Notes: a model not told the origin generated them from the letters alone. Positions 21,449-29,992 are shown, numbered from the stretch's first letter. The stretch is 64,000 nucleotides of DNA from Rubricella aquisinus (GCF_014199445.1 NZ_JACIJS010000001.1:62001-126000), one strand, 5' to 3'. Numbers and translations are program-made.

Positions 21449-22588
21449 TTAGTCGGCCCGGGCAGAAATCACCTGCGTGATGAAGGGCTGCGCCGTCGGA
21501 TGGGCCTTCACATCGGAAAACCCGGCCTCTTCGAGATTGGCCGCATGTTCAGCGAGCGACCGGGGCCGCCCGGTGCTCATCGCAGCGGTATAAAAGCCGA
21601 AATAGGCGTCGCCCGGTCGCGTCGGCCGATCCCCGCCGGACATCGGCTCAGAAATCAGCAATCGCCCGCCCGGTGGCAGCGCCTTGCGGATTTTGCGCAA
21701 CAGCGCACGCACCACGTCGTCCTGATGGTCATAACAAACCCGGATGAGGGAAATCAGATCGGCGCCTTGAGGGATCGGATCGGTCAGAAAGCTGCCGCCC
21801 GTGGCCTCTGCCCGCCGGGAGAGGCCCTCACGCTCCAGCCGCGCCGTCGCCCGCTCCGCCACGGCAGGCAGGTCAAACACGATCCCGCGCAGGTCCGGCG
21901 CATAGGCCAGCATGGCAGAGACAAACGCCCCCTCCCCGCCGCCGATATCAAGCAGCACCTTATGCCGATCCATCGGATAGGCCGCCCGCGTTTCCGCCGC
22001 GACCATGGCCTGAGACACCGCCATCAGCGCCGAATAGGGCGCGGCGATGTCCTCTTGCATGTCATGGGTCTGCGCCCCGCCAACATAGCCCCAATATTTG
22101 CTCAGATTGGTGTCCACTTCCCCCCGCAACAGGGCGACCGGGTCGGCCACATCCTGATAGAATTGCGGATGGTGGCGGATCATCTCAATCACGCCGGGCG
22201 CGCCGATCAGGGCCGCACCCATTTGGCTCAGCCGATATTTTCCATGCCGGACGCGGCACAAACCGATCGCGACAGCCGCCTGAAGCAAGCGACGCGTGGC
22301 CTCCGGCGTCAGCCCGATTTCCGGCGCGAGCGCATCGGCGCTGCGGGGGCGGGTCATCAGACGGCGCGGAATGTCCAATTCCACGAAGGCATGCAGCACT
22401 TGGCTATACACAAAACCGGCAACCAGATCGTAAAGCGCCTCGGCCTGTTTGCGCACGAAAGGACGGGTCAGCGGAAACCGCGCCGCCCACTCCTGAAACG
22501 CGGGGTCCGCGATCTTTGCGGTGCGCCAGCGGTAGAACCATCCGCCCTGCCGGGGCGGCGTGCCGCGATCTTGCGGAAGGGCAACCAC
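21449..22588 (-). CDS. crtF: Demethylspheroidene (hydroxyneurosporene) O-methyltransferase
   Basis: CrtF (379 aa) methylates the C1 hydroxyl of carotenoids in the spheroidene pathway. An N-terminal dimerisation region (residues 40-150, FDLVAG-like LYDLVAGFVYSQVLHAF) precedes an O-methyltransferase domain with the SAM motif LLDIGGGEGAFVSAML and the later VFDLPAVAERA and LISEPMSGG segments. I chose the GTG at 22588, which overlaps the crtE stop; there is no ATG until well inside the conserved domain, and the longer frame to 22675 is inside crtE. Confidence 0.93.
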   Translation of the reverse strand: MVALPQDRGTPPRQGGWFYRWRTAKIADPAFQEWAARFPLTRPFVRKQAEALYDLVAGFVYSQVLHAFVELDIPRRLMTRPRSADALAPEIGLTPEATRRLLQAAVAIGLCRVRHGKYRLSQMGAALIGAPGVIEMIRHHPQFYQDVADPVALLRGEVDTNLSKYWGYVGGAQTHDMQEDIAAPYSALMAVSQAMVAAETRAAYPMDRHKVLLDIGGGEGAFVSAMLAYAPDLRGIVFDLPAVAERATARLEREGLSRRAEATGGSFLTDPIPQGADLISLIRVCYDHQDDVVRALLRKIRKALPPGGRLLISEPMSGGDRPTRPGDAYFGFYTAAMSTGRPRSLAEHAANLEEAGFSDVKAHPTAQPFITQVISARAD

Positions 22589-23463
22589 TAGGCGGCGGAG
22601 GTGGCAAAGGGTGCCGGAACCAGCCGCGCCGCCTGCGCCTCGACGATCTTCGTCAGCACGAGCTTGCCCGGACAATCGGGGATGGAGGCAACGGCCCCGC
22701 CCAGAATGTCCTTCAGCTTGCCCACCGCGCCATCGACACCCAAAAGCGCCACGGCATTGGGCCGCTGGTGCACTTCATCCTGACCAACGGGTTTGCCCAG
22801 TTCCTCTGATGTCATCAGCGCATCGCGCAGGTCATCGGCGACCTGAAACGCCTCTCCGATCCGGTCGCCCAATTCGCGCCACGGCGCAGGCTCGGCCCCG
22901 GCGGCAAGCGCGCCCATCGTGGTCGCGGCGCGGAACAATGCGCCGGTTTTGGCCCGGTGATAGGCGGATAGCTCGATATGCTCTTCGCTCTCCCAGCCCT
23001 GCCCCGCGCAAATCCCGTTTGGCACCCCTGTTGCGCGCGCCAGCGTGCCCACAAGTGCGGCCAGCCGTCCGGGCTGAAAATGCCCCTCCCGCGCCAGCAC
23101 ATCAAAGGCCGCGACGATCATCGCGTCCCCGGCCAACAGCGCAATCGGCTGCGAAAACGCCTTATGCACCGACGGTTTGCCGCGCCGGATATCGGCGTCA
23201 TCGAACATTGGCAAATCATCATGAACGAGCGAGGCGCAGTGGATCAGTTCAATGGAGGCCGCCGCCGCATCCGACAATTCCGGGCAATCATCGCCGCACG
23301 CCATCGCAACAGCGAGCGCCAGTTGCGGCCGCACCCGTGCGCCGCCGGGAAACAGCGCGTGCCGCATCGCGGCAGCCAGCTTGGGCGGGGCATCCGGGGT
23401 TTCCGCCCGCGCAGCCGCTGCCTCCAACGTGCGTTCGATCCGTGCAGCAAATTGCGCTGGCAT
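22588..23463 (-). CDS. crtE: Geranylgeranyl diphosphate synthase
   Basis: CrtE (291 aa) condenses IPP units to C20 geranylgeranyl diphosphate for carotenoids and the bacteriochlorophyll tail. The two Asp-rich motifs are DDLPMFDDAD (near residue 81) and DDLRD (near residue 208). I chose ATG 23463 with AAGGGG upstream; another in-frame ATG at 23505 touches the PpsR operator at 23508 and would leave no leader. It opens the minus-strand superoperon that ends in pufC. Confidence 0.94.
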   Translation of the reverse strand: MPAQFAARIERTLEAAAARAETPDAPPKLAAAMRHALFPGGARVRPQLALAVAMACGDDCPELSDAAAASIELIHCASLVHDDLPMFDDADIRRGKPSVHKAFSQPIALLAGDAMIVAAFDVLAREGHFQPGRLAALVGTLARATGVPNGICAGQGWESEEHIELSAYHRAKTGALFRAATTMGALAAGAEPAPWRELGDRIGEAFQVADDLRDALMTSEELGKPVGQDEVHQRPNAVALLGVDGAVGKLKDILGGAVASIPDCPGKLVLTKIVEAQAARLVPAPFATSAA

Positions 23464-23507
23464 AGCAGCCCCTTTCGGTATGTGTTCGCTTGGATTTACA
23501 AGCATAG

Positions 23508-23525
23508 TGTCAATTAATATGGACA
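23508..23525. promoter_or_regulatory. PpsR/CrtJ operator in the crtE-crtD divergent spacer
   Basis: TGTCAATTAATATGGACA is an exact TGT-N12-ACA match placed 45 bases before crtE and about 55 bases before crtD, so one bound repressor could block both divergent promoters. Confidence 0.85.
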
Positions 23526-23580
23526 CATAGGGGCGATTCCGTCAACGATGGGTTACAGATAAGCGGCAAGGAGTGGTCAT

Positions 23581-25152
23581 ATCGGCCAAACATCGGACAA
23601 TAGGATCCACATTATCGGCGCAGGCATCGGCGGGCTGGTGGCAGCCCTTGAGCTGTCCCACGCGGGATATGACGTGCAGGTCTATGAGCGGCACGCAGGG
23701 CCGGGTGGCAAGATGCGGACCGTCCCCAGCGATGCGGGGCCGGTGGATGCGGGGCCAACCGTGTTCACCATGCGGCCCGTGTTCGAGGCGCTGTTTGACC
23801 GGGTTGGCCTGTCGCTTGATGCTGAATTGACGCTGACACCTTGTGACGTCCTGGCCCGTCATCACTGGCCGGATGGCAGCACGCTTGACCTCTTTGCCGA
23901 CCCGCGCGCCAGTGAGGAGGCCGTCGCCGCCTTCGCCGGAGGGACCGAAGCACAACGCTTCGCCGCGTTCACCAAACGCGCCAACCTGCTGTTTGACGCG
24001 TTCGACGCGCCCGTGATGCGCCACCCCACGCCCACGGCCCTTTCGGTAACACGCGCCGTGGCCCCCCGCGCGGCGGAGCTTTTGCCCGCGATGGCCCCGC
24101 TTTCGACGCTTTGGAGCGCACTCGGTCGGCAATTCACCGACCCGCGCCTGCGCCAGCTTTTCGGGCGATATGCGACCTACGTTGGTGGCAGCCCGCTTCT
24201 GTCACCTGCGATCCTGATGCTGATCTGGGCGAGCGAACAGCGCGGCGTCTGGCGCGTGACAGGCGGGATGCACCAGCTTGCCCTGACGCTGGAACGGCTC
24301 GCGCGGGCGCAGGGCGCGACGTTTCATTACCATAGCGGCGTGGCGCGCGTGGCCACGGCACAGGGCGCGATTTCCGGGCTGAGCCTTGAGACCGGGCAGA
24401 CGGTGCGGGCGTCAAAAGTGCTGTTCAATGGCGATCCGGCAGCGCTTGGCGCGGGCCTACTCGGGCCGGAGGGCGCAGGCGCGGCCCCTTCCCTGCGCGC
24501 CAAGGACCGCGCGCTCTCCGCTTGGGTCTGGACATGGGCGAGCGAAGTTTCCGGCTTTCCCCTCTCTCATCATACCGTGTTCTTTGGCCGCTCTAGCGTG
24601 GATGAGTTCAGCGACCTGTTCCAGCACCGCCGCACGCCACGCGACCCGACGCTGTATATCTGCGCGCAGGACCGGCCCGGCGCGACCGGGGCAGAGCGGC
24701 TTCAGATCATCATGAATGCCCCCGCCGACGGGGACCACCACATCCCCTCCCAGCAGGAGAAAGAGCAATGCCAGACGATCGTTTCACAGAAATTGGCCGA
24801 AGCGGGCCTGACGCTGAGCACATCTCCGACCGGGCTGACGACGCCCGACCGCTTCGCCAGCCTGTTTCCGGGGACGGGCGGGGCACTTTACGGGGCGCAT
24901 CCCCACGGGCCGCTCAAGACATTCAGCCGCCCAACGGCGCGCAGCCGGATCAGGGGGCTCTATCTGGCGGGGGGCGGATGCCATCCGGGGCCGGGCGTGC
25001 CGATGGCAGCCTTGTCCGGCCGGCACGCGGCCGCGGCGATCATGGCGGACCACGCTTTGACATCCGCGTCGATCCCGATGGCTACGCCTGGTGGTATCTC
25101 GACGGGATCAGCGACGATGGCCGCAACGGCATCACGATCATCGGTTTCATAG
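23581..25152 (+). CDS. crtD: Hydroxyneurosporene (methoxyneurosporene) desaturase, non-canonical start
   Basis: CrtD is a FAD-dependent C3,4 desaturase of the spheroidene branch. The flavin motif HIIGAGIGGLVAALELSHAGYDVQVYE is complete, but only if translation begins upstream of the first canonical start, the GTG at 23638 that lies in the middle of this motif. The frame is open back to a TAA at 23560 and contains no ATG, GTG or TTG there. AAGGAG at 23568-23573 sits seven bases before an ATC at 23581, giving IGQTSDNRIHIIGAG. I therefore infer ATC as start, or a G-to-C change in an ATG. The C-terminal family segment GVPMAALSGRHAA is followed by about 34 extra residues that overlap crtC. Confidence 0.85.
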   Translation: MGQTSDNRIHIIGAGIGGLVAALELSHAGYDVQVYERHAGPGGKMRTVPSDAGPVDAGPTVFTMRPVFEALFDRVGLSLDAELTLTPCDVLARHHWPDGSTLDLFADPRASEEAVAAFAGGTEAQRFAAFTKRANLLFDAFDAPVMRHPTPTALSVTRAVAPRAAELLPAMAPLSTLWSALGRQFTDPRLRQLFGRYATYVGGSPLLSPAILMLIWASEQRGVWRVTGGMHQLALTLERLARAQGATFHYHSGVARVATAQGAISGLSLETGQTVRASKVLFNGDPAALGAGLLGPEGAGAAPSLRAKDRALSAWVWTWASEVSGFPLSHHTVFFGRSSVDEFSDLFQHRRTPRDPTLYICAQDRPGATGAERLQIIMNAPADGDHHIPSQQEKEQCQTIVSQKLAEAGLTLSTSPTGLTTPDRFASLFPGTGGALYGAHPHGPLKTFSRPTARSRIRGLYLAGGGCHPGPGVPMAALSGRHAAAAIMADHALTSASIPMATPGGISTGSATMAATASRSSVS

Positions 25153-25976
25153 GGTCGGTTTTCTCCCCCTATTACGCGTGGAGCGGACGGCGCGACCCGC
25201 TGAACCATTCCGCGATCAACGTCGCCCTCTACGGCCCACCGCGCCGCTGGTGCATGACCGAGCGCGGCAAGGGCGCGGTGCAGCAAGAGGCCGACAGCTT
25301 CACCGTCGGCCCCTCGTCAATGCATTGGGACGGGGAGGTGTTCACGGTTGAGGTGAATGAGCGCGCAATGCCCCGAATGCTGCCCATGCGCGGCACGGTC
25401 AGGATCCGGCCAGAGGCGGTGACGGATATCGAAGTGGCCCTGCACCCCAACCATGTTTGGCGCCCCTTCGCCCCATCGGCGCATATCGAGGTGGATTTCG
25501 ATAATCCCGGCTTGCGCTGGCAGGGGCATGGCTATCTCGATGCGAATTTCGGGACCAGTGCGCTTGAACGGGACTTCCGCTACTGGACATGGGGCCGCTT
25601 TCCGCATGGGGATGGCGCACGCACATTCTATGATGTGGAGGCCCGGGACGGGCGCGATCTGTCGGTATCGTTGCAATTCGGGCGCGATGGCACCGTGAGG
25701 GAGGCGACACCACCACCAAAAGCCACGCTTCCTACAACCCTCTGGGCCGTGAAGCGCGAAACACGCGGGGATGAGGGGGCCAAAGCCCGGCATGAGATGA
25801 CCTTTGAAACGGCACCTTTCTATTCCCGCTCCATGGTCAGCACGACCATCGAGGGTGCGCGCACGACCGGGGTGCACGAGGCGCTCGATTGCAACCGCTT
25901 CGCCAATAACGGCATCCGCGCCCTTCTACCCGCCCGTATGCCCCGCGCGTGGGGTCCGATCGGCTGGCTGTTTTAA
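24978..25976 (+). CDS. crtC: Carotenoid 1,2-hydratase (hydroxyneurosporene synthase)
   Basis: CrtC adds water at C1,2 of neurosporene or lycopene. Conserved blocks are FDIRVDPDGYAWWYLDGISDDG, IGFIGSVFSPYYAWSGRRDPLNH, WDGEVFTVEV and the C-terminal NNGIRALLPARMPRAWG. The family usually begins close to FDIRV. The nearest in-frame start upstream is the ATG at 24978, giving a 28-residue GC-rich arm that overlaps crtD by 175 bases; no start lies between it and FDIRV. Function is sure, start uncertain. Confidence 0.9.
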   Translation: MPSGAGRADGSLVRPARGRGDHGGPRFDIRVDPDGYAWWYLDGISDDGRNGITIIGFIGSVFSPYYAWSGRRDPLNHSAINVALYGPPRRWCMTERGKGAVQQEADSFTVGPSSMHWDGEVFTVEVNERAMPRMLPMRGTVRIRPEAVTDIEVALHPNHVWRPFAPSAHIEVDFDNPGLRWQGHGYLDANFGTSALERDFRYWTWGRFPHGDGARTFYDVEARDGRDLSVSLQFGRDGTVREATPPPKATLPTTLWAVKRETRGDEGAKARHEMTFETAPFYSRSMVSTTIEGARTTGVHEALDCNRFANNGIRALLPARMPRAWGPIGWLF

Positions 25977-25998
25977 GTGGATGGGGAGCTGCGCCTGA

Positions 25999-26191
25999 CG
26001 GCGCGGCGATGCCTCCGGCGGGGTATATTTGAAGAAAGTGAATTGGGGTTTGCGTTAACAGAGCAGCCCCCGCGATTCGGCCGTGGGTCAAGGTCCGAGG
26101 AACGAGCGGCCTTGACGCGCGGGCGAATCGTAGCCGCACAATTGAGCGGGTGATTTGAGGAACAAACCTGTTCCTCAAACACCTCAGCGCA
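25999..26191. repeat. Composite structured repeat, copy 1 (families A and B)
   Basis: This block directly follows crtC. It starts with the gene-end motif GATGCCTCCGGCGGGG plus TATATTTGAAGAAAGTG (family A), then about 130 bases (family B) beginning GAGCAGCCCCCGCGATTCG. Family B folds into a long imperfect hairpin (CGATTCG/CGAATCG outside, GTCAAGG/CCTTGAC inside) and a second hairpin near 26150-26183 with one base missing in the right arm. A nearly identical block occurs at 36101-36291. Confidence 0.85.
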
Positions 26192-26221
26192 ATCTTAACC
26201 CGGCGCGCAGCGCCGGCCCGG

Positions 26222-26272
26222 CCAAACGGGAGGAAGGAGCGTCAGCGACTGAACGACGGGCGGGAGCGCTAC
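26222..26272. repeat. Partial copy of repeat family C
   Basis: The stretch beginning AAACGGGAGGAAGGAGCGTC and ending in GACGGGCGGGAGCGC matches the end of the longer family C copy at 36311-36422 and, inverted, the one at 60717-60831. It touches the phnM stop. Confidence 0.75.
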
Positions 26273-27387
26273 TGTGTCAACCGGGCCGCAACGTCGCCCG
26301 TGAGGAATGCCACTTTGCCCGCAACAAAGCACGCCTCCACCTGTCTCGTCTCCTCGCGCAGGACAATCACATCCGCGCGGCGGCCCGGTGACAGCGCGCC
26401 CCGATCCGAAAGACCGATAACCTCAGCCGGACTGTGGGAGATCAGCCTCCATGCCGCCGCGATATCGCAAATCCCGCGATCCGCCAGCGCGAACGCCGCC
26501 GCGATAAGCGACGGGTAGTGATAATCCGATGCCAGCGCATCACACAGACCCTCCGCGATCAGATCTTGCGCGCTGGCGTTCTGCTTATGCGAGCCGCCAC
26601 GCACCACATTCGGAGCACCAAGGATCACGGCGTCGCCACCACTTTTAGCGGCCTCCGCTGCCGCGCGGGTTTCTGGGAACTCGGATATCCCCGCGCCCAG
26701 CGCCCGAAATTGCGCGCGCCGCTCCGCCGTATCATCGTCATGCGAACCGATCAGTGTCCCGCGCTGCCGGAGCGCCCTTCCCATCCCCGCGAGGACCGCC
26801 GGCACATCCGCGCCCCGCTCCGCAAGCGATTGCAACAGCGCCAGATGCGCCTCCGGGCTGCGGCCACTTTTGAGCGCCTGTCCCGTCAGGCGCGGCGGGC
26901 GTTTGCCCTTGGCGAGCGCCGCGTGGGGGACATGATCGTTCCAGACGACATAGCCGACATCATGCCGCGCGATCAGCGCCATAGCGCGCTCCACCTGATC
27001 CAGCAGATGCGTCTCGAACCGCAACTGCATCCGCATATCGACCATCGTGCTTTGCGCGTCCAAGGCGGCAGCGAAGCGTTCCGCGAAATCCGGTCCACGC
27101 ATCCCGCCTTCCCAACTGAAGAATTGGGCGAGCATTGCGGTGGTGATGCCATTTGCGGCCAATTCCACCTCCACCGCATGAAGCGCCGCGCGCATATCCC
27201 CGACCGCGCCGCGCCGGGGCGCGAGGTGGCGCTCGAACCCATCGCCGTGCAGATCGACACATCCCGGCAGGATCAGGCAGCCGGGCAGGTCCACGACGCG
27301 CCCGTCACTGTCGCCAATCACGCCGCCCGTGACCCCGATCTGATCGGCCCAGCCCTCCGGGGTCAGAACCTTGCCCTTGAGTATCAT
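26269..27387 (-). CDS. phnM: PhnM-type amidohydrolase (ribose 1-methylphosphonate 5-triphosphate diphosphatase)
   Basis: The 372-aa protein belongs to the PhnM amidohydrolases of the C-P lyase pathway, which remove pyrophosphate from the phosphonate nucleotide intermediate. Metal-site motifs are visible: PGCVDLHGDGFERHLAPR near residue 46, GSHDDDT near residue 225, GGSHKQN and ASDYHYPS near residues 275-300. The ATG at 27387 overlaps the EamA gene stop (ATGA). No other phn genes are in this window, so either they lie elsewhere or this paralogue acts alone. Confidence 0.85.
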   Translation of the reverse strand: MILKGKVLTPEGWADQIGVTGGVIGDSDGRVVDLPGCLILPGCVDLHGDGFERHLAPRRGAVGDMRAALHAVEVELAANGITTAMLAQFFSWEGGMRGPDFAERFAAALDAQSTMVDMRMQLRFETHLLDQVERAMALIARHDVGYVVWNDHVPHAALAKGKRPPRLTGQALKSGRSPEAHLALLQSLAERGADVPAVLAGMGRALRQRGTLIGSHDDDTAERRAQFRALGAGISEFPETRAAAEAAKSGGDAVILGAPNVVRGGSHKQNASAQDLIAEGLCDALASDYHYPSLIAAAFALADRGICDIAAAWRLISHSPAEVIGLSDRGALSPGRRADVIVLREETRQVEACFVAGKVAFLTGDVAARLTQ

Positions 27388-28211
27388 GCTTTCCCCAGCG
27401 ACACCGCAACACCGCCCAGAACCATCACCGCAGCCAGCATAAAGCCAAGCGTGAGCCCTTCGCCCAAAAACACCACCCCACCGCCAAGCGCAATGATCGG
27501 CACCGTGAGTTGCGCCACCCCCGCCACCGTCGCGCGCAGGTGGGGCAGCACTGCATACCACAGCGCATAGCCAAGGCCAGAGGTCACCACCCCCGAGACG
27601 ACGGCGAGCACCACGCCCGGCGCGCTCATGGGCACCGTATCCGGGATCAGCAGCACCAACAGCAGTGCAACCGGGCTGGCGAGCGCGAAATTCACGGCCG
27701 TCGCGGGCAACGGGGCGGCGACACCGCGCCCTTTCAACGAATAGATGCCCCAACCGATTGCCGCGATGCTCATCAACAGCACGCCGACCGGATCAGGCCC
27801 CGCGGCCCCCGGAGCGAACAGCACGACAAGCCCGGCAAACGCGATCCCGGCGCCCAGCCAACGGCGGCGCGGTACGGCCTCCCCCGCGATCAGCGCGCCT
27901 GCAAACATCGTGATCTGCACCCCGCCAAACAGGATCAGCGCGCCAAGCCCTGCATCAAGGCTCAGATAAGCGAAGGAAAAGCCAAGGATATAGGCCAACA
28001 GCGCCAGCGCCATGGTGCCATTGCGCGGCGCAAGGCCAAATCCCTCCCGCCGGATGGCCACGATCAGGCATAAAGCCAGCGCACCCGATCCCAGCCGGAT
28101 CGCGGCAAAGGCGGCGGGGCCAATGGCCCCGTCAGCCAGGGCCGCCCGGTTCAGCACCGAATTGGCCGCAAAGGCGACCATCGTCAGGGCAACGGCGAGG
28201 AAAAGCCTCAT
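27384..28211 (-). CDS. EamA/DMT-superfamily transporter
   Basis: The 275-aa protein has ten hydrophobic segments arranged as two EamA repeats, typical of drug/metabolite transporters. It begins MRLFLAVALTMVAFAANSVLNRAAL, a family-like first helix, and the second repeat contains the common YSLKGRG and YALWYAVLP segments. Both ends overlap the neighbours by ATGA, so it is translated with phnM and the gene upstream. Substrate is unknown. Confidence 0.85.
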   Translation of the reverse strand: MRLFLAVALTMVAFAANSVLNRAALADGAIGPAAFAAIRLGSGALALCLIVAIRREGFGLAPRNGTMALALLAYILGFSFAYLSLDAGLGALILFGGVQITMFAGALIAGEAVPRRRWLGAGIAFAGLVVLFAPGAAGPDPVGVLLMSIAAIGWGIYSLKGRGVAAPLPATAVNFALASPVALLLVLLIPDTVPMSAPGVVLAVVSGVVTSGLGYALWYAVLPHLRATVAGVAQLTVPIIALGGGVVFLGEGLTLGFMLAAVMVLGGVAVSLGKA

Positions 28212-29308
28212 CCGCGCCCGCGCAGCCTGTCCATCCGGGCGGACATCACGGCCCCGATCCCGGTCAGCACCACGAGCACAACAACCAGCCAGCCGACATA
28301 AGGAATTTTCGCCAAGAGCATCATCACCGCAGCCCCCGCAGCCCCCATCATGCCCGCGCCCCAGACGGTCTGCGGCAAGGGTTGTTTCAGCCGGTCCCAG
28401 ATCAGTGCCGCGACGCCATAGCCGCCAAAGATATAGCCCATGATCCAGCCAAACCCGATCAGCACCACAAAAACCGGCATCGCCACCAGCCCGATCAGCG
28501 TGATCGCCAAAAGCAGCATCGCCCCGATCAGCATGGCCATGGTCAGGAACCCGTCGCCCAGCGCGCGTTCGGGGTTATCCACGATCCGCATCTCCCATGT
28601 GGCGAATTGGCGGGGCAGCGTGACATTCGCGGCCATGATGATGCCCGCCACGATGGCCGCGCGGATCACCACGGACAGCAGAAAGGCCGCAAATCCCAGA
28701 TCAGGCTTCGGCTCAAAGCGGCTCTCGGTGATAGTCACGCGGGTGCTGACGGCCTCCGGCACGATGTCGTCACGGTCGCTCAGGGTCAGCACGCCGTCGA
28801 TCCGCGCCTCCGGGCCATAGGTCAGGCTCTCGGCCCCCACGGTCACATCGCCCGTGATGATGGAATTGAGGATGACCTCCTCCCCGGCAAGCAGCGCATT
28901 GCCCGCGATCGGCGCGTCCAGCGTGATGCGTTGACCTGCGAGCCGCACATCCCCCGTCACCGGGGCCGTCAACCGGATGGTTTGCCCCATCACTGTGAGA
29001 TCACCCGCCACCGGAGCGTTCACATCCACAATCGCGCCCGCGCCATAGACATCGCCCGCCACTGGCGCGCTCACCGTCACGGTGGAGCCAAGAAGGAACG
29101 CATCCCCGTCAATCGCGGTATCAAGTTCCACCGTCGCGCCTGTCAGGAACACATCGTCAAGCCCGGTCTGCCCGTCCGTGCTGACAATCGCGCCCGCGCT
29201 GAACCGATCCGAACCGAGCGTATAGCTGCTGGTGTCCTGATCCTGTCCAGCGGCGGGCATGACCGCAGTCAAGAGGAACACAAAGGGAAGGAGGTGCCGG
29301 AATGTCAT
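28208..29308 (-). CDS. Secreted/membrane protein with repetitive beta-rich N-terminal domain
   Basis: The 366-aa product has a signal peptide (LLPFVFLLTAVMPAAGQ, cleavage near residue 22), then about 150 residues of short repeats of the pattern G-(D/A)-x-hydrophobic (for example AVAGDVYGAG, APVAGDLTVMG, APVTGDVRLAG, APIAGNALLAG), as in bactofilin-like or polymer-forming beta-solenoids. A C-terminal half with about five transmembrane segments follows (residues 205-355). I know similar hypothetical proteins with this bactofilin-plus-membrane layout but no assigned function. It heads an ATGA-coupled unit with EamA and phnM. Confidence 0.8.
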   Translation of the reverse strand: MTFRHLLPFVFLLTAVMPAAGQDQDTSSYTLGSDRFSAGAIVSTDGQTGLDDVFLTGATVELDTAIDGDAFLLGSTVTVSAPVAGDVYGAGAIVDVNAPVAGDLTVMGQTIRLTAPVTGDVRLAGQRITLDAPIAGNALLAGEEVILNSIITGDVTVGAESLTYGPEARIDGVLTLSDRDDIVPEAVSTRVTITESRFEPKPDLGFAAFLLSVVIRAAIVAGIIMAANVTLPRQFATWEMRIVDNPERALGDGFLTMAMLIGAMLLLAITLIGLVAMPVFVVLIGFGWIMGYIFGGYGVAALIWDRLKQPLPQTVWGAGMMGAAGAAVMMLLAKIPYVGWLVVVLVVLTGIGAVMSARMDRLRGRG

Positions 29309-29411
29309 GGGGAAAGCCCTTCGTCATGTTTGGAAGGACGATAGCACCCTCCCCGCCCACGCAACAGGGGGCGGCGGCGCACAGTTTTGCGACGGGTGCG
29401 GAAGTGGCGCG

Positions 29412-29795
29412 TTAGTAATCGTCGCCCTCGGTCAGGATTTGTTCCTGCAACTGGCGCGCACGTTCGCTCAGCGTCAGCAAAAACCGTTCGCGACAGGCTT
29501 CTAGGGAGCCGGAACAGACGTCCATTTCGCGGTTCGCACCGAACATCATGCCAGTGGTCGTCGCGTCGATCTGAGGGTCCACGCCTTCGGGAAACAATCG
29601 GAACACAGTGCGGCGCGTTTCATAAACGCCCCCCGCTGTCGATCCTCCCGCCTCATCAACCTGCACCGCCTCATAGACGTCATAGGTCTGCCCGTTGAAC
29701 ATCAGTTTTGCCGCGAGCCGATTGTCGATGTAAGTGACGTCGGAACAGGCCGTCACAGCGAACAGGCTGATGGCCGCGAGCCCAAGATATTTCAT
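29412..29795 (-). CDS. Small outer-membrane lipoprotein, hypothetical
   Basis: The 127-aa protein begins MKYLGLAAISLFAVTAC, with a lipobox (AVTAC) placing Cys17 as the lipidated residue. I chose the ATG at 29795 because GGGGAG precedes it; the frame is open further upstream. Two internal Cys (DVCSGSLEACRERF) may form a disulfide. The body has no domain I recognise. It stands alone, with about 100 bases to the secreted protein downstream and the groEL terminator upstream. Confidence 0.7.
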   Translation of the reverse strand: MKYLGLAAISLFAVTACSDVTYIDNRLAAKLMFNGQTYDVYEAVQVDEAGGSTAGGVYETRRTVFRLFPEGVDPQIDATTTGMMFGANREMDVCSGSLEACRERFLLTLSERARQLQEQILTEGDDY

Positions 29796-29935
29796 GAGAA
29801 TACTCCCCAAACCCAACATAAGACGCCGCCAAGGATAGCAGAAAAGGGCCTTTGGGGGAATGCCGGCACAACCGATGCGTGTATCCAGCGTTGAAGCGAG
29901 GTCAAACCACTCCACGCCGGGTTGCGCCAAATGCA

Positions 29936-29962
29936 AAACGGGGGGCACATGGCCCCCCGTTT
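29936..29962 (-). terminator. Intrinsic terminator of groESL
   Basis: An 11-bp perfect stem (AAACGGGGGGC/GCCCCCCGTTT) with a 5-base loop ends in a short T-run on the minus strand, about 30 bases after the groEL stop. Confidence 0.85.
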
Positions 29963-29992
29963 CAATGTCTCTCAGGTGGTGAGAGCGGATGA

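Noticed and set aside
26061-26191. Possible tRNA or small structured RNA gene in repeat family B
   Set aside because: The stems do not form a cloverleaf and there is no T-loop or CCA end. Two near-identical copies in spacers fit a repeat better than an RNA gene, though a processed RNA is not excluded.
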